A stretch of 64,000 bases of DNA from Actinobacteria bacterium OV320 (lineage in GTDB: Bacteria > Actinomycetota > Actinomycetes > Streptomycetales > Streptomycetaceae): the NCBI GenBank assembly GCA_001298545.1, contig LJCX01000023.1, positions 62,001 to 126,000 of the forward strand, in the 5' to 3' direction. A model generated the notes under the pieces. The model did no database searches, was not told where the DNA came from, and saw only the letters and a program-made list of their open reading frames with translations. Position numbers and translations under genes: made by a program. Every line of letters starts with the position of its first letter. The stretch's first letter is position 1. Shown here one piece after another: positions 42,275 to 50,975 of the stretch.

Positions 42275-43570
42275 TCAGAGCAGTGCCTCCAGGTCTGCGA
42301 TCACCGCCCGCTCGTCGACCGTGGTCAGCCCACGATCACGCATCAGCACCCGCCCGTCGACGACGGTGTCGCGCACGTCCGACGGGTGCGCCGCGTACGC
42401 CAGCGTCGACCACGGGTCGTGGCGCGGCCGCAGATGCGGTGCGTCCAGGTCGAGGACGATCAGGTCGGCCCGCTTGCCCGCCTCCAGCGAACCGAGCTGC
42501 TCGCCGAGCCCGAGCGCCCGCGCGCCTTCGATCGTCGCCATCCGTACGGCCTGCTCGGCGCCGACCGCGGTCGGATCGCCGGACGCCTTGTGCACCAGCG
42601 CCGCCTGCCGCACGGCCCCCAGCACGTCCAGCGAGTTGGAGCTGACGGCGCCGTCCGTGCCCAGCCCCACCGTCACGCCCGCGCTCAGCAGCCGCGGCAC
42701 GGGCGCGATGCCGCAGCCCAGCTTCAGGTTCGACACCGGACAGTGGGCGACGCCCGTGCCCGTCCGGGCCAGCGCCGCGATCTCGGGCCCGGTGAGGTCG
42801 ACGGCGTGCGCGAGCAGCACATCGGGGCCGAGCAGCCCGAGGGAGTCCAGCAGCTCCACCGGCCGCTTCCCGTGCTGCACCTCGACGGTGGCGACCTCGG
42901 TGGCGTTCTCGGCCGCGTGGATGTGCACCAGCGCCCCGAACTCCCGGGCCAGCGCGAAGACTTCGGTGAGCTGCCCGGGGGAGAGGGTGTACGTCGAGTG
43001 CGCGAAGACGACCGGCCGGTGTCCGGGCCGGGCGGGCCCGCGCGCCTCGAGGTCGCGTCGCGCCCACCCGAGCCGCTCCTCGTACGCGATGCCGTCCGGC
43101 GGCCCTGGCACGTCCATGAACGTGGGCCCGGTGTGCAGCCGCCAGCCCGCCTCACGGGCCGCCTGCTCGGCCGCCTCGTGGAACCAGTACATGTCCAGCG
43201 CCGAGGTCACCCCGGCGCGCAGGCTCTCCGCGACCGCCAGCCGCACCGCCGCCGCCACGTTCCGCGGCGCCAGCAGTTCCGCCTCCCACTTCAGCACCCG
43301 CTCCAGGAAACCCTGGAGGGTGACGTCGTCGGCGCGCCCGCGCAGCAGGGTCATCGCGAGGTGGGTGTGCGTGTTGATCAGCCCGGGAAGGACGAGACAG
43401 CCGGCGGCGTCGATCTCCTCGGCCGCGGTGTGGCGCTCGCGCAGTTCCTGGGCCGGTCCCACGGCGAGGACGGCGCCCTCATGGACCGCGACCGCCCCGC
43501 CCCGGACGACGGTTGAGGCGTCGTCCATCGTCAGGACGTCGCCGCCGTGCACCAGCAGATCTATGCTCAC
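42275..43570 (-). CDS. mtaD: 5'-methylthioadenosine/S-adenosylhomocysteine deaminase (MtaD-like)
   Basis: A 431-residue amidohydrolase. Zinc ligands are in INTHTHLAMTLLRG (HxH), HIHAAEN and LAHAVDL, and the catalytic Asp in GLGTDGAVSSNSLD. The last motif, with PVSNLKLGCGIAPVPRLLSA before it, matches MTA/SAH deaminases rather than guanine or 8-oxoguanine deaminases. The expected reaction is MTA to methylthioinosine (and SAH to S-inosylhomocysteine). GTG start at 43570 overlaps the phosphorylase stop (GTGA). Placement after a nucleoside importer and phosphorylase and beside mtnA strongly supports MTA salvage. Direct activity on SAH or adenosine remains possible. Confidence 0.85.
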   Translation of the reverse strand: MSIDLLVHGGDVLTMDDASTVVRGGAVAVHEGAVLAVGPAQELRERHTAAEEIDAAGCLVLPGLINTHTHLAMTLLRGRADDVTLQGFLERVLKWEAELLAPRNVAAAVRLAVAESLRAGVTSALDMYWFHEAAEQAAREAGWRLHTGPTFMDVPGPPDGIAYEERLGWARRDLEARGPARPGHRPVVFAHSTYTLSPGQLTEVFALAREFGALVHIHAAENATEVATVEVQHGKRPVELLDSLGLLGPDVLLAHAVDLTGPEIAALARTGTGVAHCPVSNLKLGCGIAPVPRLLSAGVTVGLGTDGAVSSNSLDVLGAVRQAALVHKASGDPTAVGAEQAVRMATIEGARALGLGEQLGSLEAGKRADLIVLDLDAPHLRPRHDPWSTLAYAAHPSDVRDTVVDGRVLMRDRGLTTVDERAVIADLEALL

Positions 43571-44337
43571 GCTCGATCACCTTCCGCTTCCGCTGCCGCT
43601 TCCGCGAGCAGCCGCAGCGCCTCCAGGGACACCACCGCGCCCCGTTCGACGCCGGCCGCGACGACCTCCCGGTGCGGGTCGTAGCCGCCGGTCGCCTGCT
43701 CGTCGACCAGCTCGTCGGCGTTCGCCCCGTCGATCACCAGCACACCGCCCGCGACCAGGCCGCGCAGCGAGGCCGTGACCAGCAGCGCGGACAGTTCCAT
43801 CTCGATGGCGGCGAGCCCGGCGCCGGCGTAGGAGAAGAGCGGGAGCAGGCCCGGCTGGAAGGCAGCCCGGGTCCACACGACGCCCCGGTGGTGCGGGGCG
43901 CCGGCCTGGCGGGCCGCGCGCTGGAGGGCGAGGACCGCCTCGGGCGCGGACACCGCCGGGTACTCCGGGGGCAGCAGCTGATGGGTGACGCCGTCGTCGC
44001 GCACGGCCGCCTCCGCGATGACCAGGTCGCCGTCCCCGATGCCCGGCTTCATCGCGCCCGCCGTACCGAACCGCACGAAGGTGCGCACCCCCGCGTCCGC
44101 CAGCTCCTGGAACAACAGGATCGCGCCGGGCGCGCCCACCCCGTGCGAGGCGACGACGACCGGCACGCCTTTCCAGCTTCCGCTGAACACCCGGTACTCG
44201 CGGTGGTACGAGACCTCCTCGGCGCCGTCGAGGAGCGCGGCGACGGCCGCGGCGCGGGCCGGGTCGCCGACGACCACGGCGTGCGCCGGGAGACCGGTGC
44301 GCGGGATGCGGGTGACGGGCAGCAGGTCCTGCGTCAT
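43567..44337 (-). CDS. Nucleoside phosphorylase (PNP/UDP family), candidate MTI phosphorylase
   Basis: A 256-residue NP-I family phosphorylase: VVVGDPARAAAVAALL (phosphate-binding), HGVGAPGAILLFQEL, FVRFGTAGAMKPGIGDGDLV and AIEMELSALLV, with the ribose-binding Glu in the last. The family cleaves nucleosides to base plus ribose-1-phosphate. Overlap by ATGA with the upstream permease and by GTGA with the downstream deaminase places it in the same operon; acting on methylthioinosine it would give hypoxanthine and MTR-1-phosphate, the MtnA substrate. Uridine or inosine phosphorylase activity is the alternative. Confidence 0.85.
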   Translation of the reverse strand: MTQDLLPVTRIPRTGLPAHAVVVGDPARAAAVAALLDGAEEVSYHREYRVFSGSWKGVPVVVASHGVGAPGAILLFQELADAGVRTFVRFGTAGAMKPGIGDGDLVIAEAAVRDDGVTHQLLPPEYPAVSAPEAVLALQRAARQAGAPHHRGVVWTRAAFQPGLLPLFSYAGAGLAAIEMELSALLVTASLRGLVAGGVLVIDGANADELVDEQATGGYDPHREVVAAGVERGAVVSLEALRLLAEAAAEAEGDRA

Positions 44338-45200
44338 TGGACGGCTCCGGTGGTACGGGGGCGGCGACGGCGGCGGGCCGTCGTGAGGAACAGGGCGCCG
44401 AGCGTGACGACATAGGGCGCGGCGTCGGTCGCCTGCTGCGGCAGTCCGAGACCCTGGAGGCGGAACCCGGCCGCTTCGGCGAGCCCGAACAGCAGCGCGG
44501 CGAGCAGGACGCCCAGGGGCGCGGCGCGGCCCAGCATGACGGCCACGACAGCGATCCAACCACGGCCGGCCGTCATGTTCTCCGTGAACAACGTGACGTT
44601 GCCGAGGGCGAGCTGGGCGCCCGCCAGACCGCACAGCACTCCCGACAGCAGGATCGCGCCGTACTGGTACTTCGCCGGGCTCACCCCGAGGGTGGCCGCC
44701 GCGTCGGGCGCCTCGCCGACCCCGCGAAGCCGGAGCCCCCACACATGGCGCGACAGCAGCAGGGCGGCGACCGCGACCGCCGCCCACGACAGGTACGCGA
44801 GCGGGGTGAAGCCGCCGATCAGTGGCAGCCCGGCGAGGGAGGGGTCGTCGAAGGTGCCCTGCACGCCGAAGACGGTGCGCAGCAGGAAACTGGTCAGGCC
44901 GACGGCCAGGAGGTTCATGGCGATGCCGAGGACCACCGCGTCCCCGCGCAGGGTGACCGCCCCCACGGCCAGGATCAGCGAGTACGCGGCCGCCGCGAGG
45001 GCCGCCGCCAGGACGCCGAGCCACGGGCTGCCGGTGAACCAGCTGGTCGCCACGGAGGTGAAGCAGCCCATCAGCATCATGCCCTCGAGGCCGATGTTGA
45101 AGACCCCGGCCCGCTCGCACAGGGCGCCGCCGAGGGCCGCCAGCAGGATCGGGGTGAGCGCGCGCAGCGCCGACATGAGGAGATCGGAGTCGAGGAACAT
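44334..45200 (-). CDS. ABC nucleoside importer permease 2
   Basis: A 288-residue membrane permease of the branched-chain/nucleoside type with about eight helices. ALGGALCERAGVFNIGLEGM is the family signature for nucleoside (NupQ/YufQ-like) permeases. Its ATG at 45200 shares one base with the stop of permease 1 (TGATG), and its own stop overlaps the phosphorylase start. It forms the membrane channel with permease 1. Confidence 0.9.
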   Translation of the reverse strand: MFLDSDLLMSALRALTPILLAALGGALCERAGVFNIGLEGMMLMGCFTSVATSWFTGSPWLGVLAAALAAAAYSLILAVGAVTLRGDAVVLGIAMNLLAVGLTSFLLRTVFGVQGTFDDPSLAGLPLIGGFTPLAYLSWAAVAVAALLLSRHVWGLRLRGVGEAPDAAATLGVSPAKYQYGAILLSGVLCGLAGAQLALGNVTLFTENMTAGRGWIAVVAVMLGRAAPLGVLLAALLFGLAEAAGFRLQGLGLPQQATDAAPYVVTLGALFLTTARRRRRPRTTGAVQ

Positions 45201-46246
45201 CACACCGCCTCGCTTTCCCGGGTGCGACGGCCGAACCAGCGGCGGGGGAAGCGCAGCCGGGCCGCGAGGAACACGATCACGATCGCCTGGAGCACCTGGG
45301 TCAGTTCGCGCGGCACCTCGGTGGTGCGCTCCATCGCCAGTCCGCCGACCTGGAGGACGGCGAAGAAGAACGCGGCGACCACCGTGCCCAGCGGAGCCGC
45401 GGCGGCGAGCAGGGCCGCCGTCAGGCCGGTCCAGGTGTAGCCGGGTGCGGTGAGCGAGCCGTCCACGAAGCGGTAGGGGAAGCTCAGCACCCCGATGGCG
45501 CCCACGAGTCCGGCGAGACCGCCGGAGAGCGCCATCAACTTCAGGGTCAGGCCCCGGCGTTCGACGCCCGCGTACGCGGAGAAGCGGGGGTTGAGGCCCG
45601 TCATGCGGATCTCGTAGCCGACGGCGGTGCGCCTGTCGGTGAACCAGTACGCGGCGGCGGCGAGCGCGACGAGGACGAGCCCGAGGGTGACCGTGGAGTC
45701 GCCGAACGCGGGCAGTGCCACCCCGTCCGGCAGCGCCCGGGTCTGGGGCAGGCTGGAGCCCGGCTCCTTGAGCGGGTAGCGCGCCAGGTAGGAGGCGAGC
45801 GACACCGCCGGATAGCTGAGCAGCAGGCTGCTGACCAGCAGCGGGACCCCGAGGTGGTTCTCGCACAGGGCGGCCAGGATGGCGTACCCGGCACCCGCCG
45901 CCATGCCGGCGAGGAGGGCCAGGACCACGGTCAGGGGTGCGGGGAGCGGCGAGTAGAGACCGGTGACGGCGGCCGTGATCCCGCCGAGCACCATCTGCCC
46001 GTCGCCGCCGAGGTTGATCAGCCCGGCCCGCAGCGGGATCGCCAGCGCGAGCGCCAGACCGAGCACGCTGGTGCCGGTGGTCAGGGTCGAGCCGATGCCG
46101 TCGGCGCCGAGCGCGCCGGTCACGACGGCCCGGTACGCCGTGACCGGGTCCGCGCCGGTGCCGAGCAGGAACAGCGCGCCGATGACGAGGCCCGCGAGGA
46201 CGGAGAAGGTGAGGGGGGAGCGCAGGGCTCCGGATATGCGTGTCAT
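45200..46246 (-). CDS. ABC nucleoside importer permease 1
   Basis: A 348-residue permease with about nine hydrophobic segments; IPLRAGLINLGGDGQMVLGG is the NupP/YufP-type signature and EIRMTGLNPRFSAYAGV the coupling-helix region. The ATG at 46246 overlaps the ATPase stop (ATGA), and its stop overlaps permease 2. It partners the BMP lipoprotein and the double ATPase. Confidence 0.9.
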   Translation of the reverse strand: MTRISGALRSPLTFSVLAGLVIGALFLLGTGADPVTAYRAVVTGALGADGIGSTLTTGTSVLGLALALAIPLRAGLINLGGDGQMVLGGITAAVTGLYSPLPAPLTVVLALLAGMAAGAGYAILAALCENHLGVPLLVSSLLLSYPAVSLASYLARYPLKEPGSSLPQTRALPDGVALPAFGDSTVTLGLVLVALAAAAYWFTDRRTAVGYEIRMTGLNPRFSAYAGVERRGLTLKLMALSGGLAGLVGAIGVLSFPYRFVDGSLTAPGYTWTGLTAALLAAAAPLGTVVAAFFFAVLQVGGLAMERTTEVPRELTQVLQAIVIVFLAARLRFPRRWFGRRTRESEAV

Positions 46247-47799
46247 GTCAGTGGGTTCATGTCGGTGGCCTCCACGGGAGCGCCCGCCATCGCGAGGCCC
46301 AGCGTCCGCTCGTCCGCCTCTTCCTTGGTGTACGAGGCCGCGACCCGGCCCTCGTACATCACGAGCACACGGTCCGCGAGGCCGCGGATCTCGCTCAGCT
46401 CGGCCGAGACGAGGAGGACGGCGTGACCGGCGTCGCGGTAGGCGATCAGCTGGTCGTGGATGTTCTGGATGGCGCCGATGTCGACGCCCCGGGTCGGCTG
46501 CTCGACCAGCAACAGCGGTGCGTCATGGGCGAGTTCGCGGCCGATGAGCAGCTTCTGGAGATTGCCGCCGGACAGCGCGGAGGCCGGGACCTCGGTGGTC
46601 GCCGCCTTGATGCCGAAGCGCTCCACGAGCCGCCGGGCGTGCGCGCGGACGGCCGCCGGCGGCAGCAGGCCGCGGGCGGAGAGGGTGGTGCGGTGGTGTC
46701 CCATCGCCAGGTTGTCCGCGACCGAGGCGGCGGGGGCCGTACCGACGGCGTGCCGGTCCTCGGGGACGTAGGCGAGCCCCTTCACACGGCGCTCGGTGGC
46801 GGAGGCGTGCGTGACGTCGTCGCCCTGGAGCCTGACCTGTCCGGCGGCGACGGGTCGCAGCCCGGCCAGCGCCTCGACCAGCTCGCTCTGACCGTTCCCG
46901 GCGACGCCCGCGATACCGACGATCTCACCGGCGTGGACGGTGAGGTCCACATCGTGGACGGAATCCGTGCTGAACCCGGTGACCCGCAGCACTGCCTCAC
47001 CGGGCGTTCCCGGTGCGTGGACACGGTCCAGTTCCACCGCGCGGCCGGTCATCGCGGCGGCGATCTCGTCGGCCGTCGTGTCGGAGGTGACCAGCCGGGC
47101 GGCGACCCGGCCGTCCCGCAGGACGGTCACCCGGTCGCTGCCCTCCAGCACCTCGCGCAGTTTGTGGGTGACGAGGACGACCGTACGGCCCTGCGCGGTC
47201 AGCGACTTGAGCACGCCGAACAGGGTGTCCGCCTCGGCCGGGGTGAGCACGGCGGTCGGCTCGTCGAGGATGAGCGTACGGGCGCCGCGATGCAGCAGCT
47301 TGAGGATCTCCACGCGCTGCCGCAGCCCGACCGGCAGGTCGCCGACCCGGGCGTCGGGGTCGACGGCCAGCCCGTGCTCCTCGGCGAGCGCACGTACCCG
47401 GCGGCGGGCCGCGGCCCGGTCCACCAGGCCGAAGCGGCGCGGTTCGGCCGCGTAGACGACGTTCTCGGCGACCGTCAGCGAGTCGAACAGCTTGAAGCTC
47501 TGGTGGACCATGCCGAGCCCCGCGGCCATGGCGTCGGAGGGGCTCGTGAAGCGCACCTCCCGCCCGTCGATCCGGATCGACCCGGCGTCGGCGCGCTCCA
47601 TGCCGTACAGGACCGACATCAGCGTGGACTTGCCCGCGCCGTTCTCGCCCATCAGGGCGTGGATCTCACCGTGACGGACGGTCAGGTCGACGGCGTCGTT
47701 GGCGAGCGTGCCGGGGAACCGCTTGGTGATTCCCCGGAGCTCGACGGCGACGCCGCTCACGCCCGCGCCGCTCTCCGGTTCAGCTGGCGGCCGGGTCAT
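46243..47799 (-). CDS. ABC nucleoside importer ATPase, two ABC domains
   Basis: A 518-residue fused ATPase. Domain 1 has GENGAGKST, MVHQSFKLFDSLTVAEN, LPVGLRQRVEILK and LILDEPTAVL. Domain 2 has GVAGNGQSE (a degenerate Walker A normal for this subfamily), YVPEDRHAVGTAP, LSGGNLQK and LVEQPTRGVDIG. The arrangement is that of NupO/YufO-type purine nucleoside transporters. GAAGG precedes the ATG at 47799, which lies 20 nt inside the BMP lipoprotein gene. Confidence 0.93.
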   Translation of the reverse strand: MTRPPAEPESGAGVSGVAVELRGITKRFPGTLANDAVDLTVRHGEIHALMGENGAGKSTLMSVLYGMERADAGSIRIDGREVRFTSPSDAMAAGLGMVHQSFKLFDSLTVAENVVYAAEPRRFGLVDRAAARRRVRALAEEHGLAVDPDARVGDLPVGLRQRVEILKLLHRGARTLILDEPTAVLTPAEADTLFGVLKSLTAQGRTVVLVTHKLREVLEGSDRVTVLRDGRVAARLVTSDTTADEIAAAMTGRAVELDRVHAPGTPGEAVLRVTGFSTDSVHDVDLTVHAGEIVGIAGVAGNGQSELVEALAGLRPVAAGQVRLQGDDVTHASATERRVKGLAYVPEDRHAVGTAPAASVADNLAMGHHRTTLSARGLLPPAAVRAHARRLVERFGIKAATTEVPASALSGGNLQKLLIGRELAHDAPLLLVEQPTRGVDIGAIQNIHDQLIAYRDAGHAVLLVSAELSEIRGLADRVLVMYEGRVAASYTKEEADERTLGLAMAGAPVEATDMNPLT

Positions 47800-48835
47800 C
47801 GACCTTCAGCTCTCCGGAGACGATCTGGTCGCGCAGCGCCTCGACCTTCGTCAGGACGTCCTTGTGGTCGGCGATCACGCACTTCGACGTGTCCACGCCG
47901 TCCTCCAGGCCGGTCAGGCTGATGCCGCCCTCCTTGAGGCCGTACGAGACGGTCGTGCCGGTCGTGCCGCCGAGGACTGACTCGATGCCCTTCTCGACGG
48001 CGATGTCCGTGCGCTTGATCACGTTGTCGACGACCGTGCCGGGCGCCGAGGCGCACTGGTTGACGTCGACGCCGTACGCGAACGCGCCCTTGGCCTTCGC
48101 GGCCTCGAAGACGCCGTAGTTGCCGGCCGCCGCGGCCGCCATGATCTGGTCGTAGCCCTTGGCCAGCAGGGTGTTCGCCTGCTCCTTGGCGCGGGCCGAG
48201 TCGTCGAACGGGGACTGGCCGCCGACGAAGCGGGTCGACGCCTGGGTCTTGGCGGCGACCTTCTTGGCACCGGCCGCGAACGGGTCGCTGTAGCGGCGGA
48301 ACTGGGGGGTGTCGAGCACGTCGACCGCGCCGACCTTGCCGGACTTGCTCAGCAGGCCGGCCTCGGCGCCGGCGAGGTAGACGCCCTCGTGCTCACGGAA
48401 GACCGCGCAGCTGACGTTCTTGAAGGTCTTGGTGGTGCAGGCGTCGATGATCAGGAACTGCTGGCCCGGGTTCTTCTCGGCCTGCTGGGCGACGAGGTCG
48501 GCGAACTCGAAGCCGACGAGGACGATGACGTCCGGCTTGGCGTCCACCGCGGCCTGCACGTTCTGCTGCTGGGAGGCGGTGTCGGTGGACTCGTAGACCT
48601 TCTGGGTCCCGTCGTGCTGCTTCGCCGCGCTCTTGATGCCGGTCACCGCGAGCTTGAGGAACTCGTTCTGGCCGACGGCGTCGGGGGTGACGAGGGTGAA
48701 GGACTTGCCGCTGCCGCCGCTCGCGCCCGTGGCGGAGTCGTCCTTCTTCGCGGCGGCGTTGCAGGCGGTGGCGAGGAGCACGGTGCCGGTCGCGAGGGCG
48801 GCGAGCTGCACGGAACGGCGGTGTCTGCGGGGCAT
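47780..48835 (-). CDS. BMP family nucleoside-binding lipoprotein
   Basis: A 351-residue lipoprotein with signal peptide and lipobox LLATAC, then a BMP/PnrA-type binding fold (TPDAVGQNEFLKLAVTGI, PDVIVLVGFEFADLV, KVGAVDVLDTPQFRRY, AFAYGVDVNQCASAPG). PnrA-like proteins bind purine nucleosides with stacking aromatics and Asp ligands. GGAAGG lies 7 nt before ATG 48835. It is the first structural gene of the salvage operon, 124 nt downstream of the short Cys leader ORF at 48960-49028. MTA could be a ligand along with adenosine and inosine; this is an inference from the operon. Confidence 0.9.
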   Translation of the reverse strand: MPRRHRRSVQLAALATGTVLLATACNAAAKKDDSATGASGGSGKSFTLVTPDAVGQNEFLKLAVTGIKSAAKQHDGTQKVYESTDTASQQQNVQAAVDAKPDVIVLVGFEFADLVAQQAEKNPGQQFLIIDACTTKTFKNVSCAVFREHEGVYLAGAEAGLLSKSGKVGAVDVLDTPQFRRYSDPFAAGAKKVAAKTQASTRFVGGQSPFDDSARAKEQANTLLAKGYDQIMAAAAAGNYGVFEAAKAKGAFAYGVDVNQCASAPGTVVDNVIKRTDIAVEKGIESVLGGTTGTTVSYGLKEGGISLTGLEDGVDTSKCVIADHKDVLTKVEALRDQIVSGELKVDDPAAS

Positions 48836-48959
48836 CGGGGAACCTTCCGGGTGTGCCGAGAGGCGCATCACGATGCTGAGGTGCGCGCGTACGGCGGGGT
48901 GAGGTGAGCGACGGTGCTCGGTGCGGCGGAGACCGCGGGGGAGGGCTGAGGGGACGGAC

Positions 48960-49028
48960 TCAGCCGCGACAGCCGTCGCCGGCGCAGCGGCCGAAGTCGA
49001 GGAAGCGGCGCCTGGTGAGCAGCGGCAT
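48960..49028 (-). CDS. Putative Cys leader peptide upstream of the nucleoside operon (22 aa)
   Basis: A 22-codon ORF with a strong ribosome binding site (GAAGGGGGA, 6 nt before the ATG at 49028). The peptide begins MPLLTRRRFLDFGR and ends RCAGDGCRG, with two Cys codons (TGC, TGT) close to the stop. A short hairpin, GGCTGA with TCAGCC (48944-48965), overlaps the stop codon. LLxRRx(F/Y)(L/V)D(F/L)xR is shared with the ORF at 52634, and RCxGxxCRG plus 14 identical nt at the stop with the ORF at 52408. Polycysteine short ORFs act as cysteine-responsive attenuators in mycobacteria; the same role is inferred here. Confidence 0.7.
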   Translation of the reverse strand: MPLLTRRRFLDFGRCAGDGCRG

Positions 49029-49216
49029 GCGTTTCCCCCTTCGTCTCGTTCTGCGGGATGCTGATATCGCCCTGCGGATGCAGGTGCTGGACTCTAACAC
49101 TCGTTTCCGGACACTCGACGGGGTGTCTCGAACTCTGGTTCGCTCACCGTCCGTCGAGGGTTCTTCGAGGTCATGTACGGTGTCGAACACTATTGGAACA
49201 TCAGGAGCGTCCCGTT

Positions 49217-50248
49217 ATGTCCCAGGAACTGCGCGCCGTCGAGTGGATCGGAACCGGCCTCGCGCTGATCGACCAGACCGCCCTCCCGCACCGCACCACG
49301 ACCGTTGATGTCCACGATGTGGACACCCTGGTCGACGCGATCCAGCGGCTGGTCGTGCGCGGCGCCCCCGCGATCGGCGCGGCGGGCGCCTACGGCGTCG
49401 CGATCGCGCTCATGGAGGGCGAGCGCGAGGGCTGGACGGACGGCGAGATACGCAAGGCCGTCGCCCGCGTCCGCGAGGCCCGCCCGACCGCCGTGAACCT
49501 CATGGTGTGCGTGGACCGGGTCATGACCCGCTTCGACGAGGGGCTCGACGCGGTCCTGGCGGAGGCGGCCGCGGTGCAGCGCGAGGATGTCGAGGCCAAC
49601 CGTGCGATGGGCGCGTTCGGCGCGGACTGGCTGCTGGAGCGGGTCGGCGCGGACCGTCCGCTGCGGATCCTGACGCACTGCAACACCGGCGCGCTGGCCA
49701 CCGCCGGCTGGGGCACCGCCCTCGGTGTCATCCGCGAACTGCACGCGCGCGGACGCCTCGAGGTCGTCTACGCCGACGAGACCCGCCCGCTGCTCCAGGG
49801 GTCGCGCCTGACCGCCTGGGAGCTGGTCCAGGAGGGCATCGCGCACTTCGTCCAGGCCGACGGGGCCGCCGCCGGCACCATCCTGCGCGGCGAGGTCGAC
49901 GCGGCGATCGTGGGCGCCGACCGCATCGCGGCCAACGGCGACACCGCCAACAAGGTCGGCACCGTGGGGGTCGCCCTCGCCTGCGCCGACGCGGGCATCC
50001 CGTTCCTGGTGGCGGCGCCCACCACCACGGTCGATCTCTCGACGCCGGACGGCGCCGCCATCCACATCGAACTCCGCGGCGAGGACGAGGTGCTGGAGTG
50101 GGGCGGGGTGCGGACCGCGCCCGCCGAGTCGCGCGGCCACAACCCGGCGTTCGACGTCACGCCGGGCCGGCTGGTGACGGGCCTGGTGACCGAGCGGGGC
50201 GTACTGGAGGTGTCCGCGGGGCAGTTGCCCGCGGACCGGCTGCGCTGA
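49217..50248 (+). CDS. mtnA: S-methyl-5-thioribose-1-phosphate isomerase
   Basis: A 343-residue eIF2B-like isomerase converting MTR-1-phosphate to methylthioribulose-1-phosphate. LVVRGAPAIGAAGAYG (phosphate site), LTHCNTGALATAGWGTA with catalytic Cys155, and IVGADRIAANGDTANKVGT with Asp235 are intact. AGGAG lies 9 nt before the ATG at 49217. It is a single-gene unit, divergent from the leader ORF of the nucleoside operon, and followed by a hairpin terminator. TGTCGAACAC at 49181-49190 in its promoter also occurs in the glpF and gylR promoters. Confidence 0.95.
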   Translation: MSQELRAVEWIGTGLALIDQTALPHRTTTVDVHDVDTLVDAIQRLVVRGAPAIGAAGAYGVAIALMEGEREGWTDGEIRKAVARVREARPTAVNLMVCVDRVMTRFDEGLDAVLAEAAAVQREDVEANRAMGAFGADWLLERVGADRPLRILTHCNTGALATAGWGTALGVIRELHARGRLEVVYADETRPLLQGSRLTAWELVQEGIAHFVQADGAAAGTILRGEVDAAIVGADRIAANGDTANKVGTVGVALACADAGIPFLVAAPTTTVDLSTPDGAAIHIELRGEDEVLEWGGVRTAPAESRGHNPAFDVTPGRLVTGLVTERGVLEVSAGQLPADRLR

Positions 50249-50286
50249 GCTGCGCCGAGCACACACCGGCTGCGCCGGACACGCCG

Positions 50287-50313
50287 AAGGCCACGGTCGA
50301 GGACCGTGGCCTT
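50287..50313. terminator. Terminator between mtnA and mtnB
   Basis: AAGGCCACGGTC pairs perfectly with GACCGTGGCCTT (12 bp, loop GAG), followed by short repeats of TCGCGTGTC type to about 50350. Confidence 0.85.
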
Positions 50314-50366
50314 TCGCGTGTCTCGCGTGTCTCGTGTGTCCCGCGTGCGTCGCGGGTCTCTCGTGG

Positions 50367-50975
50367 TCAGCGCCGCGTCAGCTCCAGCTCCAGGAGCCAT
50401 TCGACGACCTCGGTGTGGTGACGGGCCTGGCGCGGGGTGTCGCCCCACACGTACAGGCCGTGCCCGGCCACGACCACCGCGGGCATCCGGGGTTCGCGGG
50501 CCGCCTCCAGCCGGTCTCCGAGGACCTTCATGTCCTGGCTGTTGGCGATGACCGGCAGGGTCACCTCGACGTCGTGCGCCGGCTGGCCGACGCCCTTGAG
50601 CATCTCGATGTCCTTGAAGACGATCCCGCCCGGGTGCCGGTGGCCGAGCGCCACGGAGGCCACCGTGTGCACGTGCACGACCGCACCCGCACCGGTCAGC
50701 GCGGCCACGCGCGCGTGCAGTTCGGCCTCGGCGGACGGCTTGCCCTCGTGCACGGCGGCGCCGTTCCCGTCGACCAGCACCACGTCCGCGGGGGTCAGTT
50801 CACCCTTGTCGTGGCCGCTCGCGGTGACCGCGAGCCGCAGCGGGTCGCGGCCGAGCACCACCGACAGGTTGCCCGAGGTGCCGCGCATCCAGCCGAAGGA
50901 GGCGAAGCGGGCGGACTCGGCGGCGAGGACGGCCCCGGCCTCCTCCAGGTCGAGGGCGGTGAGGTCGGCGGTCAT
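50367..50975 (-). CDS. mtnB: Methylthioribulose-1-phosphate dehydratase
   Basis: A 202-residue class II aldolase-like zinc enzyme that dehydrates methylthioribulose-1-phosphate to the diketo compound. SFGWMRGTSGNLSVVLG binds phosphate; VVHVHTVASVAL and VVVAGHGLYVWG supply zinc His ligands; SAEAELHARV carries the Glu region. The ATG at 50975 overlaps the mtnC stop (ATGA). Third and last gene of the mtnD-mtnC-mtnB operon. Confidence 0.94.
   Translation of the reverse strand: MTADLTALDLEEAGAVLAAESARFASFGWMRGTSGNLSVVLGRDPLRLAVTASGHDKGELTPADVVLVDGNGAAVHEGKPSAEAELHARVAALTGAGAVVHVHTVASVALGHRHPGGIVFKDIEMLKGVGQPAHDVEVTLPVIANSQDMKVLGDRLEAAREPRMPAVVVAGHGLYVWGDTPRQARHHTEVVEWLLELELTRR

Noticed and set aside
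42275..43570. 8-oxoguanine or guanine deaminase assignment
   Set aside because: The late motif is TDGAVSSNSLD, as in MTA/SAH deaminases, not VDGSASND-like as in 8-oxoguanine deaminases.
49058..49216. In-frame upstream extension of mtnA with a Cys-rich start (PCGCRC)
   Set aside because: It has no stop before mtnA, so it is not a leader peptide, and no ribosome binding site; the ATG at 49217 has AGGAG and fits the family start.
49029..49216. SAM or other riboswitch upstream of mtnA or mtnD
   Set aside because: I looked for SAM-I or SAM-IV-like cores and found none I could support; covariance-model searches would be decisive.
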